Source: CAG-791 sp000431495 (GTDB taxonomy: Bacteria; Bacillota; Clostridia; Lachnospirales; Lachnospiraceae). From it: a stretch of 64,000 nucleotides of DNA. The position numbers were made by a program, and so were the translations under genes. Below the pieces are notes generated by a model, which was not told the DNA's origin, made no database searches, and saw only the letters and a list, made by a program, of their open reading frames with translations. Shown here in pieces: positions 42,152 to 51,517 of this stretch (position 1 is its first letter; every line of letters begins with the position of its first letter). The DNA is taken from assembly GCA_052117605.1 (NCBI GenBank), contig JBQKIT010000015.1; one strand, given 5' to 3'.

Positions 42152-43224
42152 TATGCCTCTCCCTTCCCTGCGGTCTTCTCTTCCTCATAGGCCTTCTTCA
42201 CATTAAGCCAGCACGCTGCGTAATGACCATCCGGCATCTGCAGCTCCTCCGGCTCCTGATCCAGACAGACCTTCAGTGCGTTCTCACAGCGAGGGCAGAA
42301 TGCGCAGCCCTTCGGCATCGCCAGCATGTTGATCGGGCTTCCGCCGATGGGAACCAGCTTCTCCTTCATATTGTCCACATTCGGAATGGAACGAAGCAGT
42401 CCTTTGGTATATTCATGGCAGGGATGATAGAAAATATCATCCGCCGTTCCTCTTTCGCAGACGCGCCCGCCGTACATGACAATGATCTCATCGCACATGG
42501 AGGCAATGACGCCCAGATCATGAGTGACCAGAATGATCGCCATACCAAGCTTCTTCTGAAGATCCTTCATCAGCTCCAGAATCTGAGCCTGAATGGTTAC
42601 GTCCAGAGCCGTCGTCGGCTCATCTGCGATCAGAATGTCCGGCTCGCAGGCAAGTGCCATAGCGATCATAACACGCTGACGCATACCGCCGGAGAGCTCA
42701 AACGGATACTGCTTGATCCGGCTTTCCGGCTCATTGACGCCTACCATCTCGAGCAGCTCAATCGCACGGCGGTTTGCTGCGGATCTGGTCTTGTACTGCG
42801 TGTGAAGACGAAGTGCCTCACGAAGCTGCCATCCAACCGTAAAGGTCGGATTCAGCGAAGTCATGGGATCCTGGAAAATGATGGAACACTTTTCTCCGCG
42901 GAATTCGTCCATCTGCTTCTTGTTGTAATTCAGGATATTCTCGCCGTTGAAGAGGATCTCTCCCTTTACAACCTTTCCGGTAGAAGCAAGAATCTGCATG
43001 ATGGAATAGGCAGTAACGGATTTTCCGGAGCCTGACTCTCCTACCACACCGAGGATCTTTCCTCTTCCGAGATTAAAGCTAACGCCGTTGACAGCCTGAA
43101 CCTCTCCGGAATCCGTAAAGAAGGACGTGTGCAGGTCTTTGACCTCCAGAACATTTTCCTCTGCTCCGGCAGCCCCGCTGTCCGGGGTTTCATTGATATT
43201 GGTAATTACTTTCTCTTCTGACAT
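42151..43224 (-). CDS. oppD: Oligopeptide ABC transporter ATP-binding protein OppD
   Basis: The partner ATPase of OppF. The 357-aa protein has Walker A GESGSGKSVTAYSIMQIL, Q-loop IIFQDPMTSLNPTFTV, signature LSGGMRQRVMIAMAL, Walker B DILIADEPTTALDVT, and a cysteine-containing C-terminal extension (GCAFCPRCENALKVC) typical of Opp ATPases. An N-terminal 20-residue acidic tail precedes the ABC domain. It lies 13 bp after oppC and overlaps oppF by one base. Confidence 0.95.
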   Translation of the reverse strand: MSEEKVITNINETPDSGAAGAEENVLEVKDLHTSFFTDSGEVQAVNGVSFNLGRGKILGVVGESGSGKSVTAYSIMQILASTGKVVKGEILFNGENILNYNKKQMDEFRGEKCSIIFQDPMTSLNPTFTVGWQLREALRLHTQYKTRSAANRRAIELLEMVGVNEPESRIKQYPFELSGGMRQRVMIAMALACEPDILIADEPTTALDVTIQAQILELMKDLQKKLGMAIILVTHDLGVIASMCDEIIVMYGGRVCERGTADDIFYHPCHEYTKGLLRSIPNVDNMKEKLVPIGGSPINMLAMPKGCAFCPRCENALKVCLDQEPEELQMPDGHYAACWLNVKKAYEEEKTAGKGEA

Positions 43225-43237
43225 TGCCGGCTCCTCC

Positions 43238-44317
43238 TCAGTTCTTCAGCTTCGGGTCAAAGGCATCACGCATGGCATCACCCAGCAGGTTGAAGGACAG
43301 TACAATCAGAATGATTGCAACTGCCGGGAATACGAGCTTCAGCGGATAGGACTGCATTCCCGACCGGGCTGCATTGGCCAGTGAGCCAAGGGACGGCATC
43401 GGAAGAGAAACACCAAGTCCCAGGAAGGACAGGTATGACTCTGTGAAAATCGCTGCCGGAATTTCCTGCGCCGCCATAATGATGATGACGGACAGACAGT
43501 TCGGCAGGATGTGCTTCCGGATGATGCGTCCGGAGCTTGCGCCCATCGCTTTTGCGGCAAGCACGTATTCGTTCTGCTTGATGGTCAGAATCTGACCGCG
43601 CACAAGACGCGCCATGCCGACCCAGTACAGAAGACCGAATACGATGAACATGGATACCATGTTGGTGCCAAGCTTTCCGATGACGGGAATACTGGAGAAA
43701 TCCATTGTTTCCTTGAATACAACTGACAGCAGAATGATGATCAGAAGATCCGGAAGCGAATAAATAATATCGACAATCCGCATCATGATCAGATCGACCT
43801 TGCCTCCCGCATATCCGGATATCGCTCCGTATATGGTACCGATCACCGTTACCATCACAGCCGCAAAGATACCAACCATGAAGGAGACTCTGGTTCCGTA
43901 TACCACACGGATGAAATAATCGCGGCAAAGCTCATCAGTTCCCAGAATGTGAGGGAACACCTTGACGTTATACTTCTCCATGTACGCCTTCTCCATATCG
44001 GAGTATTCAAACGGCGCAAGGTTTGCTGCTCTCTTGTCGCGAACACCCTCCACACTGATGATTTCCTCATAGCTGTAAGGAACGATCACCGGTGCGAAGA
44101 TCATGATCAGTATAACCAGAAGCAGAACAACAATGGAGAACATTGCCAGCGGATTGCGTCTGAGACGCCGCATGCCGTCCTTAAAGAAGGTTGTGGACTC
44201 CGCCATGACATCCTGCTGCTTCTTCTCTTCTGCGGATGCCTTTTCAAATTTAGCCGGATCAAGCTGGAGGCTGAGCAGCCTTTTCTTCGGTGTGGGAATA
44301 TCGTAATTCTGTGCCAT
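43238..44317 (-). CDS. oppC: Oligopeptide ABC transporter permease OppC
   Basis: An inner-membrane channel subunit. The 359-aa protein has a cytosolic N-terminus of about 70 residues, a first segment (LAMFSIVVLLLVILIMIFAP), and the binding-protein-dependent permease domain with RIVDIIYSLPDLLIIILLSV and the EAA-type loop AAKAMGASSGRIIRKHILPN. The end resembles the family (LNLLGDAMRDAFDPKLKN). The ATG at 44317 follows AGGAGGG. It follows oppB by 16 bp. Confidence 0.95.
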   Translation of the reverse strand: MAQNYDIPTPKKRLLSLQLDPAKFEKASAEEKKQQDVMAESTTFFKDGMRRLRRNPLAMFSIVVLLLVILIMIFAPVIVPYSYEEIISVEGVRDKRAANLAPFEYSDMEKAYMEKYNVKVFPHILGTDELCRDYFIRVVYGTRVSFMVGIFAAVMVTVIGTIYGAISGYAGGKVDLIMMRIVDIIYSLPDLLIIILLSVVFKETMDFSSIPVIGKLGTNMVSMFIVFGLLYWVGMARLVRGQILTIKQNEYVLAAKAMGASSGRIIRKHILPNCLSVIIIMAAQEIPAAIFTESYLSFLGLGVSLPMPSLGSLANAARSGMQSYPLKLVFPAVAIILIVLSFNLLGDAMRDAFDPKLKN

Positions 44318-44333
44318 CTCGTTCCTCCCTCCT

Positions 44334-45245
44334 TTAATCCAGTGTGATTCTCGGATCAACCAGCTTGTACACAAGGTCGCTGATCAGATTCATGAGAATC
44401 ATGATGAATGCAAGGAAAATTGTGGTACCCATAATCATCGGATAATCGCGGTTGGTAATCGAATCCACGAATTTGGAGCCAAGTCCTCCGATGGTAAAGA
44501 TCTTCTCTACAACAAGAGATCCGGTCAGGATGCCGGCGATCAGGGGTCCGACATAGGTGATAACCGGAATCAGGGCATTCCGCAGGGAGTGAACAAAGAT
44601 CACCTTCCACGGATGCACACCCTTTGCCCTTGCAGTACGCACATAGTCCTGCCCGAGCACATCCAGCATGCTGGTTTTCGTAAGACGCGTGATATACGCC
44701 ATCGGAGACAGGGAAAGTGCAATGACCGGAAGTACATAGTTCGGATTGCTGGTGCTCCAGACCGGAACCCATCCAAGCTGGATGCAGAACACAAGGAGCA
44801 GAAACGATGCCGCAACAAAGCTCGGCATTGCGGTAAACAGCGTAACAAAGAAAATGATGATGTGATCCGGCCACTTATTGCGATTCAGTGCCGCAACACA
44901 GCCAAGCACGATGCCGCAGATGAGGGCCACAAGGACAGCCATCAGACCAAGTTTCGCAGAAACGCGGAACGACTCGAAAATCGTCTGGGAAATACTGCGT
45001 CCCGTCTTCAGAGATATACCAAAATCTCCGTGAAAAAGATTCTTCATATAATTTGCGAACTGCACCTCTACGGGTTTGTCCAGACCATAACGGGCGTTCA
45101 ATGCCTGCATGACTGCCTCAGACTTCGCCTTCTCACCGTTGAACGGTCCGCCGGGGATCGCATTCATTGTGAAAAAGGTAATGAAGCAGATGAGGAACAT
45201 CGTAACAACCGCCAGCAGCACACGTTTTACAACATACTTAGCCAA
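44334..45245 (-). CDS. oppB: Oligopeptide ABC transporter permease OppB (TTG start)
   Basis: The other channel subunit and first gene of the operon. The 303-aa protein has YVVKRVLLAVVTMFLICFIT as first membrane segment, NAIPGGPFNGEKA in the external loop, and the permease motif YVRTARAKGVHPWKVIFVHS. It ends NLISDLVYKLVDPRITLD, as is usual. The start codon giving the normal N-terminus MAKYVV is TTG at 45245, with AGAGGAAAG upstream; no ATG is close. The weak start could moderate translation of the membrane subunits. Confidence 0.94.
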   Translation of the reverse strand: MAKYVVKRVLLAVVTMFLICFITFFTMNAIPGGPFNGEKAKSEAVMQALNARYGLDKPVEVQFANYMKNLFHGDFGISLKTGRSISQTIFESFRVSAKLGLMAVLVALICGIVLGCVAALNRNKWPDHIIIFFVTLFTAMPSFVAASFLLLVFCIQLGWVPVWSTSNPNYVLPVIALSLSPMAYITRLTKTSMLDVLGQDYVRTARAKGVHPWKVIFVHSLRNALIPVITYVGPLIAGILTGSLVVEKIFTIGGLGSKFVDSITNRDYPMIMGTTIFLAFIMILMNLISDLVYKLVDPRITLD

Positions 45246-45344
45246 CTTTCTTTCCTCTCTTCCATAAAAAATATTGCTCGCTATCCAATGGCATCTGTCC
45301 CCCAGCCCCCTTTATTGCCGGCTGCAAACAGATACAATAAAACA

Positions 45345-45373
45345 CAATGGCGCCGCTGTTCCCTGCGCCATTG
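45345..45373 (-). terminator. Terminator-like hairpin after the RluA-type gene
   Basis: On the minus strand CAATGGCGC and GCGCCATTG form a 9-bp perfect stem followed by TGTTTTATTG. It lies about 80 bp after the pseudouridine synthase stop codon and about 100 bp before the oppB start. The rest of the 205-bp gap (45246-45450) would hold the opp promoter, but no convincing -35/-10 pair was seen. Confidence 0.6.
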
Positions 45374-45450
45374 CGCTCATAGCTCTGCTGAAAAGACATC
45401 TGTCTTTATGTGAAAGACAAAAGGTATTGTAACGGCTCTTCTGCTTTATG

Positions 45451-46497
45451 TCAATAAAGGGATGACGTATCGCAGTCTTTCGCTCCGTCTTTCACCCAGT
45501 CTCTCGTGATCTGCAGAAAATCATCCGGAATTGCCGAAGAGATGGATAACTTCTCTCCGGAGAATGGCTGTCTGCATTCCAGGGACACCGCATGGAGAAG
45601 TGCTCTCTTACTCCCTTCTCCGGTTCCTTCCGGCATGGATTTTACATGCTGACAGACACCCTCGTCCTTATATATTCCCTGCTGCCGCAAAAATCCCTCC
45701 TGCTGCGCCGACCTTCCGTAGAGTGTATCTCCGCACAGGGGATGTCCGATCCCCGCCATATGCACACGGATCTGATGCGTTCTTCCGGTTTCGATCTGAA
45801 ATCTCACAAGAGATTTCCCATCTCCTTCCGCAAGAACCCTGTAATGTGTCACCGCGCGCATTCCTGCTGTACAGGTCCTCATTTTCATAAGAACTCCGGG
45901 CACCTTCTCCATATCCAGGTCAATGGTGCCGCATGGTTCTTCCTTGGGAAACGCTCCCTCGCAGATCCCCAGATAGGTACGAATGAAAATACCCTCCTGG
46001 CGCTGACGCTGCAATCTTGCTGCCGCCGCCCTGCTTCTTGCAAAAACAAGAACTCCTGAGGTCTCCTTGTCCAGCCTTCCGATAATCCGAAGTCCTGAGG
46101 CATCCGGGCCGGCATCGCGCTGCAGATACCAGGTCAGATAGTTGGCAATCGTGTCCGCATAATGTCCCGGACACGGATGCACCACCTCTCCCGCGGCCTT
46201 GTCCACGGCGATCAGATCCTCATCTTCATATAAAATGTGAATCGGACCGGGGGACGCGATGAGCTTTCCTGCATCCTTTTCCTCCGGGAGCCGGACGCGA
46301 AGAGTCTGTCCCGGCTGCATGCGCTTCGACACGTGAATGAGTCTCCCGCCGCAGGTGATGCCATCCTCCAGAAATTTCGCAGCGCTGATTTCATGTCCCG
46401 TCACACGGACGCAGTTCTTCAGAACCAGATTGACAAGACCGCCAGCCGTCCGGTCCAGATCCTCCGGCAGCAGCGTGTAGGATAATACCTTGTCCAT
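45451..46497 (-). CDS. RluA-family RNA pseudouridine synthase
   Basis: Converts uridine to pseudouridine in rRNA or tRNA. The 348-aa protein has an N-terminal S4-like part (residues 1-80), the family block YEDEDLIAVDKAAGEVVHPC, the catalytic motif RIIGRLDKETSGVLVFARS with its Asp, and RFQIETGRTHQIRVHMAGIG near residue 235. The exact target (RluA, RluC or RluD type) cannot be told. The ATG at 46497 is three bases after the stop of the preceding MATE gene, so they are translationally coupled. Confidence 0.92.
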   Translation of the reverse strand: MDKVLSYTLLPEDLDRTAGGLVNLVLKNCVRVTGHEISAAKFLEDGITCGGRLIHVSKRMQPGQTLRVRLPEEKDAGKLIASPGPIHILYEDEDLIAVDKAAGEVVHPCPGHYADTIANYLTWYLQRDAGPDASGLRIIGRLDKETSGVLVFARSRAAAARLQRQRQEGIFIRTYLGICEGAFPKEEPCGTIDLDMEKVPGVLMKMRTCTAGMRAVTHYRVLAEGDGKSLVRFQIETGRTHQIRVHMAGIGHPLCGDTLYGRSAQQEGFLRQQGIYKDEGVCQHVKSMPEGTGEGSKRALLHAVSLECRQPFSGEKLSISSAIPDDFLQITRDWVKDGAKDCDTSSLY

Positions 46498-46499
46498 GC

Positions 46500-47885
46500 T
46501 CAGTACACCGTGAGGTCGTGAATCCATTTGCCGCGGCGTACCAGCACAAAGCCAGCGGCCACCTTCAGAATTTCAACTGCCTGTACCGCCAGATACAGCG
46601 GCAGAATGGGAAGTGCCGTGAAGTGGATCAGAACCGTCGCGAGCGGAAGAGATACCGCCCACACAAAGCCGCAGTCGAAGAAGAACGTAATCCACGTCTT
46701 TCCTCCGGAGCGCAGCGTGAAATACGATGCATTTTCATAAGCATACAGAGGCATGCAGACTGCGCTGATCCGGATCAGACCGGCTGCAAACTCCCGCACC
46801 GTTTCCGTTGTGTTGTAAATCAGCGGGAAGAACGGAGCGACAAGGAAAAGCCCGGTTCCGCTGATGAGGCACAGGAAGACAGTAAATGCCGCAAGGCGGT
46901 AGGCATCGTCCTTCACCTCCTTCAGCCGTCCTGCTCCAAGCTCCTGGCCGAGCAGAATGGAAATGGCTTCTCCCATCGCAATGAAGGCGATGTTGAAGAC
47001 GTTGCAGATGGTGCTTGAAATATTGAAGGCCGCGACAACATCGAGTCCCCGAAGAGAATACTGCTGCGACATCACCGTATTTCCAAGCGACCAGAGCGTC
47101 TCATTCAGAAGGAGCGGGAACGCCCTTATGACAATGCGAAGTGCCAGATCCCCCGGCACATAGAAGCCCCGGAACAGTCCTTCCATGTAGCGGTTCTTCT
47201 CCAGATGCCGGAGAAGCCACACGAGCACGAACAGAAATTCCACGAATCTTGAGATGTTGGTTGCAATTGCCGCGCCGACAACTCCGAGTACGGGAGCTCC
47301 GAATTTTCCGTAAATCAGGATATAGTTTCCGACGAGGTTGACAAGAACGGCAACCACGCCTGCCTTCATCGGCACAACCGTCTCGCCCGTCTCGCGCAGT
47401 GTTCCGGAGAGTACCTGTGTTGCGGCAAAGGGAACCATTCCGACCAGCATAACCCGCAGATATCCCTCCGCAGCCGCCATGGTGGCCGCAGCATCTCCTG
47501 CCGCGCTGTCTCCCTTCAGCCACATGCCGATCAGACTGCTTCCGCCATTGAAGAACAGGATCGTCGCGCCTGCCGTCAGCACCAGTGCCATCACGATTTT
47601 GATTCGCATCGTATAGCGAAGGCCCTTTTCATCGCCCTTTCCCGCAAACTGGGCCGTAAAAATCCCGATGCCCGCCAGACCTCCGAAAACCATCAGGTTG
47701 TAAACAAACATCAGCTGATTGACAATGGCAACGCCGGACATCTGGTCGGTTCCCACCTGTCCCACCATGATGTTGTCCAGCATGCCGACAAAATTCGTAA
47801 TTCCGTTCTGAATCATAATCGGAACCGCTACCATAAGAACGCGGTGGTAGAAATCCTTCGTTCCGATCAGTTTGCTCTTCTTCAT
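46500..47885 (-). CDS. MATE-family efflux transporter (second copy)
   Basis: A 461-aa twelve-segment MATE exporter. Features are HRVLMVAVPIMIQNGITNFV, NIMVGQVGTDQMSGVAIVNQ (MATE motif with a ligand Gln/Asn pattern), and a duplicated second half starting near FLFVLVWLLRHLEKNRY. The ATG at 47885 gives the usual start; the longer in-frame extension to 48032 lacks family features. It is only distantly similar to the MATE protein at 37707. It lies 49 bp after the ABC1 kinase gene and is coupled to the downstream pseudouridine synthase. Confidence 0.9.
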   Translation of the reverse strand: MKKSKLIGTKDFYHRVLMVAVPIMIQNGITNFVGMLDNIMVGQVGTDQMSGVAIVNQLMFVYNLMVFGGLAGIGIFTAQFAGKGDEKGLRYTMRIKIVMALVLTAGATILFFNGGSSLIGMWLKGDSAAGDAAATMAAAEGYLRVMLVGMVPFAATQVLSGTLRETGETVVPMKAGVVAVLVNLVGNYILIYGKFGAPVLGVVGAAIATNISRFVEFLFVLVWLLRHLEKNRYMEGLFRGFYVPGDLALRIVIRAFPLLLNETLWSLGNTVMSQQYSLRGLDVVAAFNISSTICNVFNIAFIAMGEAISILLGQELGAGRLKEVKDDAYRLAAFTVFLCLISGTGLFLVAPFFPLIYNTTETVREFAAGLIRISAVCMPLYAYENASYFTLRSGGKTWITFFFDCGFVWAVSLPLATVLIHFTALPILPLYLAVQAVEILKVAAGFVLVRRGKWIHDLTVY

Positions 47886-47934
47886 AACAAATACACTCCC
47901 CTTGTTTCTATAGAAAAATACGATTTCTGCTGTC

Positions 47935-49602
47935 TTATTTCTTTTTCCTCTTTCGATCCCTTTTCGGCTTCCGGTAACGATAATAAATGTTGCGCACGAC
48001 AAGGAACATGCTGGCGCCAAGCGCAAACACAAAGCCGGCCGCCCCCAGCACCGGAATTCCCATCACCTTCGGCTTCATGTCGGTCGTGCAGATGATTGCC
48101 GAGGCCATAAGAAGCGCTGCGATGCACACACCGATGACGAGATTTCGCACAAGAGCATACGCGACTACCGTAAATTCGTCCTGAGCTCCCAGAATAATGT
48201 TCACCTTCGATCTGCCATTCAAAAACTCATTCAGAGAATCCGCCGTAAGAGAGGGGATCTCTGCTCCCTTTCTCGCCGTGCGATACAGAAGACGACCGCT
48301 CTTCTCCAGCTCCTTTTTCCAGTCAAGCTGGCGGACCGAATCCTCCGTAAACCTGGTGACTGCAATCTGGAACATGTTGATGTCCGGACTGATCTGCGCA
48401 AGCACTCCCTCCACATGCGCAAGTCCCCGGCAGAGCATGGTGACGCCATGCGGGAGACTGATCCCGTTCTCCTTCATGATCTCCATGAGATCCGCAAGAA
48501 CCTGCGCGATATCGATGCCGCCCATCGCGGCAGAACCATAATCATCCAGGAATTTCCGGAGGTCCTCCCAGAGCTTCGCCCGATCCGGCTTCCCTCGAAA
48601 CTCGCCGATTTCAAGGACCGCATTTTCCACCATGCTGATGTCATGCAGTGCAATTCCCTGCACGCCCTTGACCATGACGCGGCGGTCCTTCTCCGAAAGC
48701 CGTCCCATCATACCCATGTCAATCCAGACGATCCTGCCGCCGCTGACCTTCACGTTTCCGGGATGAGGATCCGCATGGAAAAAGCCGTCATCCATCACCT
48801 GCTTGATGAAGTTGTTGACGTACTTCGTCCCGATCTCATGAAGATCGTAGCCGCCCTCCGTCAGAGCTTCCCGGTCATTGATGGCTACGCCTTCCACATA
48901 TTCCATCACAAGAACACGGCTCGTCGTATATTCGTGGTAGAGTCTCGGGCAGGTCACATAGGCAATGCCCTTGTTGTTCCTGGCAAACTCCTCCATGTTG
49001 GCGGCTTCCTTCAAGAAATCCATCTCCTCCTGGGCAACGCTCCAGAGCTCATCCAGGACCATGTTCAGATCCACCAGATTCTTCAGGTCACCGACCGGAG
49101 GCATCAGATGAACCAGCCTGTGCAGCAGACTGATATCTCTTGCCATGACATCATAGATGCCCTTTCTCTGCACCTTGACGACAACGTCCTCACCGGTTTT
49201 CAGCACCGCCCTGTGCACCTGCGCAATGGACGCAGACCCAAGCGGCGTCGGATCGATGGAGGCAAAAACCTCGCGCCAGCTCTGACGATAGGAGCGGTTG
49301 ATGACCTCCTCCACCATCTCAAACGGCATTGGTGCAACCTCAGAATTCAGCTTCATCAGTTCGTCGCAGTAGCGCTTCGGGAGAATGTCCGAGTGGAGGG
49401 ACATGATCTGACCAAGCTTGATATAGGTCGGCCCCAGTTCCTCCAGAATGACCCGAAGCTTTTCCGGCGAAATCCCTCTCGTAATCTTGTTCTTCGACAG
49501 CACCTGCCGGATTTCCTTCATTCTGGAGCGGTTGTCTGCGGCTTCCTCCGCTTTCTTTCTGCTCTGCTCTTCCTGTTTCATTGTTTCTGCGTTCTGAGGC
49601 AT
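47935..49602 (-). CDS. ABC1/AarF/UbiB-family atypical kinase
   Basis: A 555-aa member of the ABC1 (UbiB/ADCK) kinase-like family. The family KxGQ motif is in GPTYIKLGQIMSLHSDILPK near residue 55. The ATP-binding part includes PLGSASIAQVHRAVLKTGED (Ala-rich loop), then VVVKVQRKGI (ion-pair Lys). The catalytic part is FFHADPHPGNVKVSGG and RIVWIDMGMMGRLSEKDR. Two hydrophobic segments close the protein, followed by a very basic end. In aerobes the family supports ubiquinone synthesis; no quinone genes are here, so its role in this likely anaerobe is unknown. It starts after the terminator of the phasin-like gene. Confidence 0.9.
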   Translation of the reverse strand: MPQNAETMKQEEQSRKKAEEAADNRSRMKEIRQVLSKNKITRGISPEKLRVILEELGPTYIKLGQIMSLHSDILPKRYCDELMKLNSEVAPMPFEMVEEVINRSYRQSWREVFASIDPTPLGSASIAQVHRAVLKTGEDVVVKVQRKGIYDVMARDISLLHRLVHLMPPVGDLKNLVDLNMVLDELWSVAQEEMDFLKEAANMEEFARNNKGIAYVTCPRLYHEYTTSRVLVMEYVEGVAINDREALTEGGYDLHEIGTKYVNNFIKQVMDDGFFHADPHPGNVKVSGGRIVWIDMGMMGRLSEKDRRVMVKGVQGIALHDISMVENAVLEIGEFRGKPDRAKLWEDLRKFLDDYGSAAMGGIDIAQVLADLMEIMKENGISLPHGVTMLCRGLAHVEGVLAQISPDINMFQIAVTRFTEDSVRQLDWKKELEKSGRLLYRTARKGAEIPSLTADSLNEFLNGRSKVNIILGAQDEFTVVAYALVRNLVIGVCIAALLMASAIICTTDMKPKVMGIPVLGAAGFVFALGASMFLVVRNIYYRYRKPKRDRKRKKK

Positions 49603-49630
49603 ATGCACGTACCCTTTTCTCAAGCTGCCG

Positions 49631-49662
49631 AAAAAAAGAGCCGCAGACCATTCTGCGGCTCT
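49631..49662 (-). terminator. Terminator of the phasin-like gene
   Basis: On the minus strand an 11-bp perfect stem, AGAGCCGCAGA with TCTGCGGCTCT, and a 4-base loop are followed by seven T. It begins about 30 bp after the stop codon of the small phasin-like gene. Confidence 0.95.
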
Positions 49663-49692
49663 TTCCGAAATCTGTGCGGATTCTGCGGCAGC

Positions 49693-50010
49693 TTATTCCG
49701 CCGTCTCCTCCGGCTTCTCTGCCATCTCTTCCTCAGCCTTTGCGATCTGAGCCTTCAGCTTCTCAAGATCCTCTGCGGAAAGTCCGGCAACAAGATCGGA
49801 GATGTTCTTCTCCTTCTTCTGAGCCTCGACCTGTTTCTTCTTCTCCTCTGCGTTATGCTTCAGCTCCTGATTCAGAGCCTTTCCCTGCTCCACAGTGAGC
49901 TCGCCCTTCCTGACAAGATCACCAAGAATCTCACCCGACTTCTCTACCGACGTAGCCGCAGCACCAATTCCAAGCAGAAAGAATTTCTTAATTCCGTCTC
50001 CAAGTTCCAT
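49693..50010 (-). CDS. Phasin-like small coiled-coil protein
   Basis: A 105-aa protein: a short hydrophobic N-terminus (GIKKFFLLGIGAAATSVEKS), the conserved stretch LVRKGELTVEQGKALNQELK, and a charged coiled-coil C-terminus rich in Lys, Glu and Ala. It resembles the family annotated as phasin or polyhydroxyalkanoate-regulating proteins, although no PHA synthase is in the window. The ATG at 50010 has AGGTACG-type spacing from GGGAGGT. In many Clostridia a similar small gene is close to an ABC1 kinase, as here. Function is unknown; a structural or membrane-associated role is plausible. Confidence 0.75.
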   Translation of the reverse strand: MELGDGIKKFFLLGIGAAATSVEKSGEILGDLVRKGELTVEQGKALNQELKHNAEEKKKQVEAQKKEKNISDLVAGLSAEDLEKLKAQIAKAEEEMAEKPEETAE

Positions 50011-50061
50011 AACGTACCTCCCGTGATGACTTTTCTGTCTACTGAATGCTGATCCCCAACC

Positions 50062-50089
50062 GTTCAGCAGCCCTCGGACTGTGCTGAAC
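50062..50089 (-). terminator. Hairpin after dgkA, possible weak terminator
   Basis: GTTCAGCA and TGCTGAAC form an 8-bp perfect inverted repeat around a 12-base loop, just after the dgkA stop codon. There is no T run, so it may only slow transcription or protect the message upstream of the phasin-like gene. Confidence 0.4.
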
Positions 50090-50091
50090 AA

Positions 50092-50481
50092 TTACATTAT
50101 AACACCCATGATCTTCGGCAGGAAGATGATACCTCCAATGATTGCCGACATAATTGCCGCAATCAGAACCGCACCTGCTGCCGCATCCTTGGCCTTTTTT
50201 GCAAGGGGTCTGCGCTCTTTCGTCACGAGATCCACCACAGCCTCCACCGCCGTGTTTACACATTCAAGGCCCATCACCATCCCGAACAGGATCAGACAGA
50301 CGATCCACTCCGCCTTCGAAATATGCAGAAGACAGCCAAGCAGGATGACAAGAACCACTGCCGCGCAGTGAATCTGCATGTTCCTCTCCCTCCGGATTGT
50401 GTGAAAGATTCCCTCAAACGCATAGCCAAAGCTTTTATAAAGCGGAGCCTTCCGTTCTCTCTTATCCTTCCTGTCCTTCAT
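50092..50481 (-). CDS. dgkA: Diacylglycerol/undecaprenol kinase DgkA
   Basis: A small integral membrane kinase that phosphorylates diacylglycerol or undecaprenol, recycling lipid carriers. The 129-aa product has a basic N-terminus, three membrane segments (AAVVLVILLGCLLHI, WIVCLILFGMVMGLE, AVLIAAIMSAIIGGIIFL) and the active-site blocks ECVNTAVEAVVDLVT and AKDAAAGAVL. In Gram-positive bacteria this family prefers undecaprenol. It is encoded 40 bp after the dehydrogenase gene. Confidence 0.92.
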   Translation of the reverse strand: MKDRKDKRERKAPLYKSFGYAFEGIFHTIRRERNMQIHCAAVVLVILLGCLLHISKAEWIVCLILFGMVMGLECVNTAVEAVVDLVTKERRPLAKKAKDAAAGAVLIAAIMSAIIGGIIFLPKIMGVIM

Positions 50482-50521
50482 TGCAATCCCCCTTGTAAAA
50501 TTCCCCTGTTAAAAGCTTCCT

Positions 50522-51517
50522 CTATGCCTCCGGAAGCTTCACCTCATGCTCCGTCCGAACGCCCCTCGCAAAGGCATCCGCAGCTTCAAAGCAGCCTTCC
50601 ACCATATGCCCGACCGCCTGCGTGGTATAGAAGGCGGTGTGCGGGCTCAGAATGACATTCGGGAAGGAGCGAAGAAGCGCCATATCCCTGTTTGCGATCA
50701 CATCGCCGATCCGGTTGTAATAATAGAGTCCGTCCTCCTTCTCCAGTACATCCAGTGCTGCGCCGCCGACCTTTCCGCTCTCCAGTGCCTCCACCAGTGC
50801 ATCGGTGTCAATGAGCTTTCCTCTTGCCGTGTTGACAATCCGGACACCGTCCTTCATCCGCGCAAAGGCCTCCCTGTTCAGAAGGTGGTAGTTTTCCTCC
50901 GTCGCATTGGTGTGAAGCGTGATGACATCCGATTTTTCAAAAAGCTCCTCAAGGGATACATACTCAGCATATTTCTTCACCGCTTCATTCTGGTAGGGAT
51001 CGTAGCACAGAATCTTGCAGCCAAAGCCGGAAAGATGCTCGATGACCGTTCTTCCGATTTTGCCTGTTCCGATGACGCCGACGGTCTGGAAGCTGATGTC
51101 CTCCCCGATCTTCTCCTTCAGAGAATAATCCTGCAGCTCGGCCCGCTTCAGGATGCTGACAATTCTTCGCTGCAGCATCATCGCCAGCATAATGGCATAG
51201 TTGGCAACACCTGAGGGCGGATAGCTGACGTTGGAAACGCGCATGCCGCATTCCCGGGCCTTTGCAAGGTCCACATGGTCATAGCCGATGGACCGGCAGA
51301 GGATATACTTCACTCCGATGGACGCAAATCTCTCCACCATCGCTGCCGACATGTCGCAGGGGGTCATGCTGATGGCATCGGCTCCTTTTGCCAGAAGATA
51401 GTTCTCTTCGTCCGGATAATCCGTCGTAAAATCAAATTCGATCCCGTACTTCTTTGCATACTCGCGCGCAAACGAAAGCTCATCGAATTTTCTCAATGCG
51501 TAAAAATAAATTTTCAT
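50522..51517 (-). CDS. D-2-hydroxyacid dehydrogenase (D-lactate dehydrogenase type)
   Basis: An NAD-dependent 2-hydroxyacid dehydrogenase of 331 aa, most similar in layout to D-lactate dehydrogenase. The nucleotide-binding motif is VGVIGTGKIGRTVIEHLSGF near residue 150. Catalytic Arg is in RIVNTARGKLIDTDALVEAL, Glu in VLEKEDGLYYY and His in NVILSPHTAFYTTQAVGHM. FASIGVKYILCRSIGYDHVD is typical of D-LDH. It probably reduces pyruvate to D-lactate in fermentation, but related 2-keto acids are possible. It is divergent from the phosphosugar mutase gene. Confidence 0.9.
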   Translation of the reverse strand: MKIYFYALRKFDELSFAREYAKKYGIEFDFTTDYPDEENYLLAKGADAISMTPCDMSAAMVERFASIGVKYILCRSIGYDHVDLAKARECGMRVSNVSYPPSGVANYAIMLAMMLQRRIVSILKRAELQDYSLKEKIGEDISFQTVGVIGTGKIGRTVIEHLSGFGCKILCYDPYQNEAVKKYAEYVSLEELFEKSDVITLHTNATEENYHLLNREAFARMKDGVRIVNTARGKLIDTDALVEALESGKVGGAALDVLEKEDGLYYYNRIGDVIANRDMALLRSFPNVILSPHTAFYTTQAVGHMVEGCFEAADAFARGVRTEHEVKLPEA

